From positions 1 through 34,008 of the forward strand of contig JAJYLG010000030.1 in assembly GCA_021787985.1 (NCBI GenBank): a stretch of DNA of 34,008 nt, given 5' to 3'. The notes beneath the pieces are model-generated. The model was not told the DNA's origin and made no database searches. It worked only from the letters and a program-made list of their open reading frames with translations. Numbering within the stretch: position 1 is the stretch's first letter; each line of letters starts with the position of its first letter. The translations under genes were made by a program, and so were the position numbers. This DNA comes from Chloroflexota bacterium. Lineage in GTDB: Bacteria; Chloroflexota; Dehalococcoidia; DSGV01. This document shows positions 30,201 through 34,008 of the stretch, one piece after another.

Positions 30201-32674
30201 GGCGACTGCTCGACGGCGCGTGGGACCGGGTCGCCGAGGGGGTGGTCCGCTGGCCCGCGCGCGTTCTTCTCCTGAGCATCGTCGCGGCCGCCGCGTGTGT
30301 CCCCGGGCTCACGCGGCTCCGGATCAAGACCGGTCAAGACCAGTTCGTTCCTACCAGCAGCGCCGTCTACCGCGACAACCAGGCGTACCAGGCCACCTTC
30401 GGCGGCGATGCGATGGTGGTGATGCTCTCCGGCCCGATGGCGGAGCTCACCAACCCACACAACCTGAGCACCCTTGCCGCGCTTCAGGACGAGCTGGCGA
30501 AGCGCGGTGACCTGCTGCTCAGCGTCACCAGCCCGATCTCGCTCGTTCGCTTCGCGATCAAGCAACTGCCCATTCAGCAAGAAGCGGCGATGAAGGAGAT
30601 CGGCCAGCTCCAGGCCCAAGCCGCCGCCAAGGCGCGCGCCGATGCGCTGGCCGTCGGCAAGTCCCCCGCCGAGGTGAAAGCGGCCGAGGACGCCGCCAGC
30701 CAGGCCGCCCTGACTCAGTACCTGGCACAGCACCAGGCGGAGATCGACGCCCTCGCCAGCGCCGGCACGCCGTCCATCGACAACCCGGCGTTCGTCCGTT
30801 TCGTCCTCCTCGGCTCGAACGGCAAGCCTCGACCGGAGGTGGCCGGCATCGTCCCCGACAGCGAGCACTTCCTGCTGGTCGTCACGTTGCGCGGCAACCT
30901 TCCGCTCGAGGCGCAGTCCAGCGCCGCCAAGCTCGTCTACGACGCCGCGCATGCCGCCCACTTCACCGGGCTGGGCGTCGTCGCCAGTGGCTCGCCGCTG
31001 CTCGTCCGCTCGTTGGAGACGGGCATGCGGCACAGCATCGCCGTCATGGCCGTGGTCACCGTCCTGGTCATGGTCCTCGTGCTGGCGTTCCTGTTCCCGG
31101 CGCGCTGGCGGCTGCTCGCCATCATCGAGGTACTGCTCACCACCACCGCCTCCTTCGGCCTGATCGGCTATCTGGCCATCCCGCTCACCCTGGCCACGAT
31201 CAGCGGCCTGCCGATCCTGCTCGGCCTGGGGGTGGACTTCGCCATCCAGGTCCACAATCGCTATGAGGAGGAAACGGCCCGCAGCGACTCGCGCGCCGAG
31301 GCCATGGCCAAGGCGTTGCGCGGCATCGGGCCGCCGCTCGTCGTGGCGGTCATCGCTGGGCTGGTGGGCTTCCTGGCGCTGCTGTGGTCCGCGGTGCCGC
31401 TGATCCACCTCTTCGCGGCGATGCTCGCGGTCGGCGCGGTCGTGCTCTTCATCTACGCCATCGCCGTCATCGGGGGCGCGCTCAGCCTGCGTGACCGCGA
31501 GGCCCGCTTCCCGGCCGGCGAGGTCCATCACAATCGCTGGTTCGACCTCGAGCGCATCCTCCCCGGCCTGATCCGCACCACCGTCTCCCGTCCGTTCCTG
31601 ATCGTCTTCATCGGCCTGGTGGCTGCCATCCTCGGCGTCATGGGCGACCGACGCCTGGTGGTCAAGAGTCAGCCGGAGCAGTTCCTGCCGTCGAACAACG
31701 CCGCGGTGCGCGACCTCCGCCAGATCGAGGCCGTGGCGGGCTCCAACGGCTCACTCGACCTCTACGTCTGGGGCGGCGACATGCTGCGGCCCGACGTCCT
31801 GCAGTGGATGCTATCCGTCGAGCAGAAAGAGCTGTCCCGACATCCCGACACCCTCCTAAGCGCCTCCAGCGTGGCGTCGCTGCTCAAGGGCAGCACGCCC
31901 AGCGGCCAGCTCCCCGACCAGCAGCAGGCGAAGCAGATCCTCACCGCCACGCCGCCCGACCTGTCGTCGCAGGTCATCGCGCCGGACTACACCCAGGCCG
32001 CCATCGTCTTCGTCATGAAGAACCTGCCGCTGACCCAGCAGAAGCAGCTCACGGACGAGATCATGTCCGAGCTGCCGCCGCCTCCTGCCGGCGTCCATAT
32101 CGCGCCAGCCGGACTCTCCGTGATCGGCGCCGAGGCCGCCTCCCGGCTCGCGGCCAACCGCGACGTGATGGCGTTGATCGCGCTCGGCTTCGTCTTCGTC
32201 GCGCTCACCGTCGTCTATCGGGACCCGCTCAAGTCGTTCATCCTCGTCTTCCCGGTGGCGCTGATGGTCGGCTGGACGGGCGGCATGATGTGGCTGCTGC
32301 ACGCGTCGCTGAACCCACTCACCTCGGTGGCCGGACCGCTGATCGTGGCGATGGGGATTGAGTTCCACCTGTTGCTGACCAGTCGCTACACGGAGGAGCG
32401 GGCCGCTGGCGTGGAGCCTCGCGCCGCCATGCTCACCGCCGCGCGTCACACCGGGCGCGCGATCACCGTCTCCGGCCTGACCATGGTCGCCGGCTTCGCC
32501 GCCTTGATGGCGGCCGACTTCCCGCTCGTCCAGGACTTCGGCAAGGTCACCACGATCGCCTTCCTCCTCTCGCTGATCAGCGCGCTGGTGGTGCTGCCAC
32601 CAGCCCTCGTCTGGGCCGACGAGCACCTGCGCGCCGCCGGCGAGCCGGCCGAAGCGCCCCACCCCAGCGCCTGA
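30197..32674 (+). CDS. RND/MMPL-family exporter (HpnN-like)
   Basis: 825 residues. Two RND halves: a transmembrane helix near the N-terminus, a large outside loop, then five helices (about 275-430), and the same plan repeated. Each half has the family block, for example [23 protein letters not shown] in the first and [23 protein letters not shown] in the second. An Ala/Gln-rich helical stretch lies in the first outside loop (about 130-190). The MMPL/HpnN group moves lipids or hydrophobic compounds to the cell surface; hopanoid transport is one option. GTG start overlaps the queF stop by GTGA. Confidence 0.88.
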   Translation: MRRLLDGAWDRVAEGVVRWPARVLLLSIVAAAACVPGLTRLRIKTGQDQFVPTSSAVYRDNQAYQATFGGDAMVVMLSGPMAELTNPHNLSTLAALQDELAKRGDLLLSVTSPISLVRFAIKQLPIQQEAAMKEIGQLQAQAAAKARADALAVGKSPAEVKAAEDAASQAALTQYLAQHQAEIDALASAGTPSIDNPAFVRFVLLGSNGKPRPEVAGIVPDSEHFLLVVTLRGNLPLEAQSSAAKLVYDAAHAAHFTGLGVVASGSPLLVRSLETGMRHSIAVMAVVTVLVMVLVLAFLFPARWRLLAIIEVLLTTTASFGLIGYLAIPLTLATISGLPILLGLGVDFAIQVHNRYEEETARSDSRAEAMAKALRGIGPPLVVAVIAGLVGFLALLWSAVPLIHLFAAMLAVGAVVLFIYAIAVIGGALSLRDREARFPAGEVHHNRWFDLERILPGLIRTTVSRPFLIVFIGLVAAILGVMGDRRLVVKSQPEQFLPSNNAAVRDLRQIEAVAGSNGSLDLYVWGGDMLRPDVLQWMLSVEQKELSRHPDTLLSASSVASLLKGSTPSGQLPDQQQAKQILTATPPDLSSQVIAPDYTQAAIVFVMKNLPLTQQKQLTDEIMSELPPPPAGVHIAPAGLSVIGAEAASRLAANRDVMALIALGFVFVALTVVYRDPLKSFILVFPVALMVGWTGGMMWLLHASLNPLTSVAGPLIVAMGIEFHLLLTSRYTEERAAGVEPRAAMLTAARHTGRAITVSGLTMVAGFAALMAADFPLVQDFGKVTTIAFLLSLISALVVLPPALVWADEHLRAAGEPAEAPHPSA

Positions 32675-32703
32675 ACGCGCTTCGGTCAAACGAATAACCC
32701 TGC

Positions 32704-32709
32704 TACCAT
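32704..32709 (+). promoter_or_regulatory. Candidate extended -10 of the MFS gene
   Basis: TGC-TACCAT, 36 bases upstream of the GTG start. The -35 region (TTCGGT) is weak. Confidence 0.4.
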
Positions 32710-32745
32710 CCCTTCGCGGCAGGAAAGGACGGCGTCGTTTCCGCG

Positions 32746-33996
32746 GTGGGGAGATCTGCGTCGCAGGCGGCGTCCGAGGTCAACCGACCGGACCTGCGCG
32801 GCCGCGCGTTCGCTTCCCTGGCGGTCCGTGACTTCCGGCTGCTGCTCGGCGGCACCGCGGGGACGCAGCTTGGCGACTGGGTGCAGGCCGTCGCCCTGGG
32901 CTGGCTGGTCTTCCAGCTCAGCCACTCGCCCTTCCAGCTCGGCCTGATCTCCTTCGTTCGCGGCGCCACCATCCTGCTCGTGTCGCCGCTGGGCGGCGTC
33001 GTCGCCGACCGGGTGAACCGGCGCACCGTAATCGTCATCGCCACGGCCGCGGGTGCCGTCACGGCCACCACGCTGTCGCTCCTCGTCGTCACCCATGTGG
33101 TCCAGGTCTGGCACCTGTACCTGTCCGCCATCGCCGACGGCGCGGCGCTCTCCATGAACCTGCCGGCGCGCCAGGCGATCGTCTACGACATCGTCGGTGG
33201 CGAAGATCTGGCCAACGCGGTCGCCCTCAACTCGCTGGCCGGCAACGTTGCGCGCATCATCGGGCCCTCGCTTGGCGGCGCGATCATCGGGCTGGTCAGC
33301 GTTGCCGCCGCGTTCGCGCTGCAGGCTGCCTGCTATCTGCTCTCGGCGTCGTTCACCTTCAGGCTGGCCCCGGTCCGCCAGCACCGCGGACCCGGCCTGA
33401 GCGTCTTCGAGTCATTCGGTGGCGGGTTCGCTTACGCCTGGCGGAACAAGCTCGCCGGCGTCATCCTGCTCATGGTCTTCATCCCCGCCATCCTCGTGTA
33501 CCCATACGTCTCGTTCCTACCGGTCTTCGCGCGAGACGTCCTGCACGTGGGCGCGGGCGGGTACGGGCTTATCACCTCGGCGGTCGGCTTCGGCTCGATC
33601 GTCGGGGCTTCGGTCGTCGCTTCCCGCGCGCTCGATCGGCGGCCCGGGCGAGCCGTGCTCATCGGCACCTTCGTCTACTGCTTCCTGGTGGTCTGTTTCG
33701 CCTTCTCACACCTGTTCGTGCTATCGTTCTTCCTCCTCGCGCTCGCCGGCGTGGCGAACTCCATCTACCTCGCGCTGGACAACACGCTGCTTCAGCTCCA
33801 CACCGAAGACGCGCTTCGCGGACGAGTGATGGCCATCTTCTCCATGACGTTCGGCGTCACCCCGTTCGCCACCCTGCTCATGGGCGCGCTCATCGCGATG
33901 TTCGGTGCGCCCCACACGGTGGCGGTCTTCGCCAGCCTTGCTACGCTGAGCGTGGTGTTGATGGGATTCGCCACGCCGCGGTTGCGCCAGCTCTGA
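32746..33996 (+). CDS. MFS transporter, EntS/MFS_3-like exporter
   Basis: 416 residues, about 12 transmembrane helices. Family features: FRLLLGGTAGTQLGDWVQAVALGWLVFQL in helix 1, GGVVADRVNRRTV (the MFS motif A between helices 2 and 3), GPSLGGAIIGL and a second-half repeat RALDRRPGRAVLIG. This group exports siderophores, macrolides or related hydrophobic compounds. The GTG has a poorly spaced Shine-Dalgarno (AGGAAAGGA about 16 bases upstream), so the exact start is not secure. It is 71 bases after the RND gene, with its own promoter-like element. The substrate is unknown. Confidence 0.9.
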   Translation: MGRSASQAASEVNRPDLRGRAFASLAVRDFRLLLGGTAGTQLGDWVQAVALGWLVFQLSHSPFQLGLISFVRGATILLVSPLGGVVADRVNRRTVIVIATAAGAVTATTLSLLVVTHVVQVWHLYLSAIADGAALSMNLPARQAIVYDIVGGEDLANAVALNSLAGNVARIIGPSLGGAIIGLVSVAAAFALQAACYLLSASFTFRLAPVRQHRGPGLSVFESFGGGFAYAWRNKLAGVILLMVFIPAILVYPYVSFLPVFARDVLHVGAGGYGLITSAVGFGSIVGASVVASRALDRRPGRAVLIGTFVYCFLVVCFAFSHLFVLSFFLLALAGVANSIYLALDNTLLQLHTEDALRGRVMAIFSMTFGVTPFATLLMGALIAMFGAPHTVAVFASLATLSVVLMGFATPRLRQL

Positions 33997-34008
33997 CGAG
34001 CGCGCCGC

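Noticed and set aside
1-34008. CRISPR arrays, tRNA or rRNA genes, insertion sequences, prophage
   Set aside because: No regularly spaced repeats, no tRNA-like T-arm consensus in the spacers, and no transposase, integrase or phage protein was recognised.

Overview
The window is a compact, GC-rich bacterial chromosome segment with about 37 protein genes, one truncated gene copy, and no rRNA, tRNA, CRISPR array or transposase that I can see. Gene starts often overlap the preceding stop by 4 bases (ATGA or GTGA), and several convergent genes have stops within 4 bases of each other. The gene mix is a TreT-type trehalose synthase beside a GT20 synthase, archease and RtcB, a MEMO-family protein, CheC/CheD chemotaxis, CruF-like carotenoid hydratase, and QueC/QueE/QueF. 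With the high GC and leaderless-looking promoters, this suggests a Chloroflexota (Thermomicrobia-like) or deep-branching actinobacterial organism. That placement is inference only.

Layout. 1-2441 (+): trehalose synthesis, a 5'-truncated GT20 synthase followed by TreT. 2445-4359 (-): RNA repair, archease overlapping RtcB. 4463-5719 (+): MEMO-family protein with an added PqqD-like N-terminal domain. 5724-7562 (-): a small unknown protein, a phosphotriesterase-like lactonase and an unrecognised Cys-containing protein. 7699-13174 (-): chemotaxis operon cheW-cheA-cheC-cheD-cheB-cheR, with no cheY or receptor. 13324-14765 (+): nucleosidase-family protein and a CruF-like carotenoid hydratase, convergent with a HEAT-repeat gene. 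15824-18247 (-): TetR regulator with a DrrAB-like ABC exporter. 18337-19781 (+): queC-queE.

19856-23175 (-) is a sulfur-stress operon of the cst type: a CsoR/CstR-family repressor, a single-domain rhodanese, a TauE/SafE permease, an MBL-fold/double-rhodanese protein and a DUF302 protein. A candidate operator lies just upstream.

23482-27948 (+) is the most distinctive part. It looks like a zinc (or related metal) homeostasis locus controlled by a Fur-family repressor: a NicO/UreH-like membrane protein, the Fur/Zur-like regulator, and a ZnuA/ATPase/ABC-3 permease importer. Four copies of a 15-bp palindrome (about TGAYACYNRGTATCA) sit at its promoters. A second fur promoter drives an internally deleted, in-frame 60-residue copy of the fur gene. 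To my knowledge this box has not been described, but I could not search.

28020-33996: an ABM-domain monooxygenase (+), a beta-propeller lipoprotein (-), queF and an RND/MMPL exporter (+), and an MFS exporter (+). A 26-base sequence followed by a hairpin occurs after both the NicO-like gene and the ABM gene, and looks like a small dispersed repeat.
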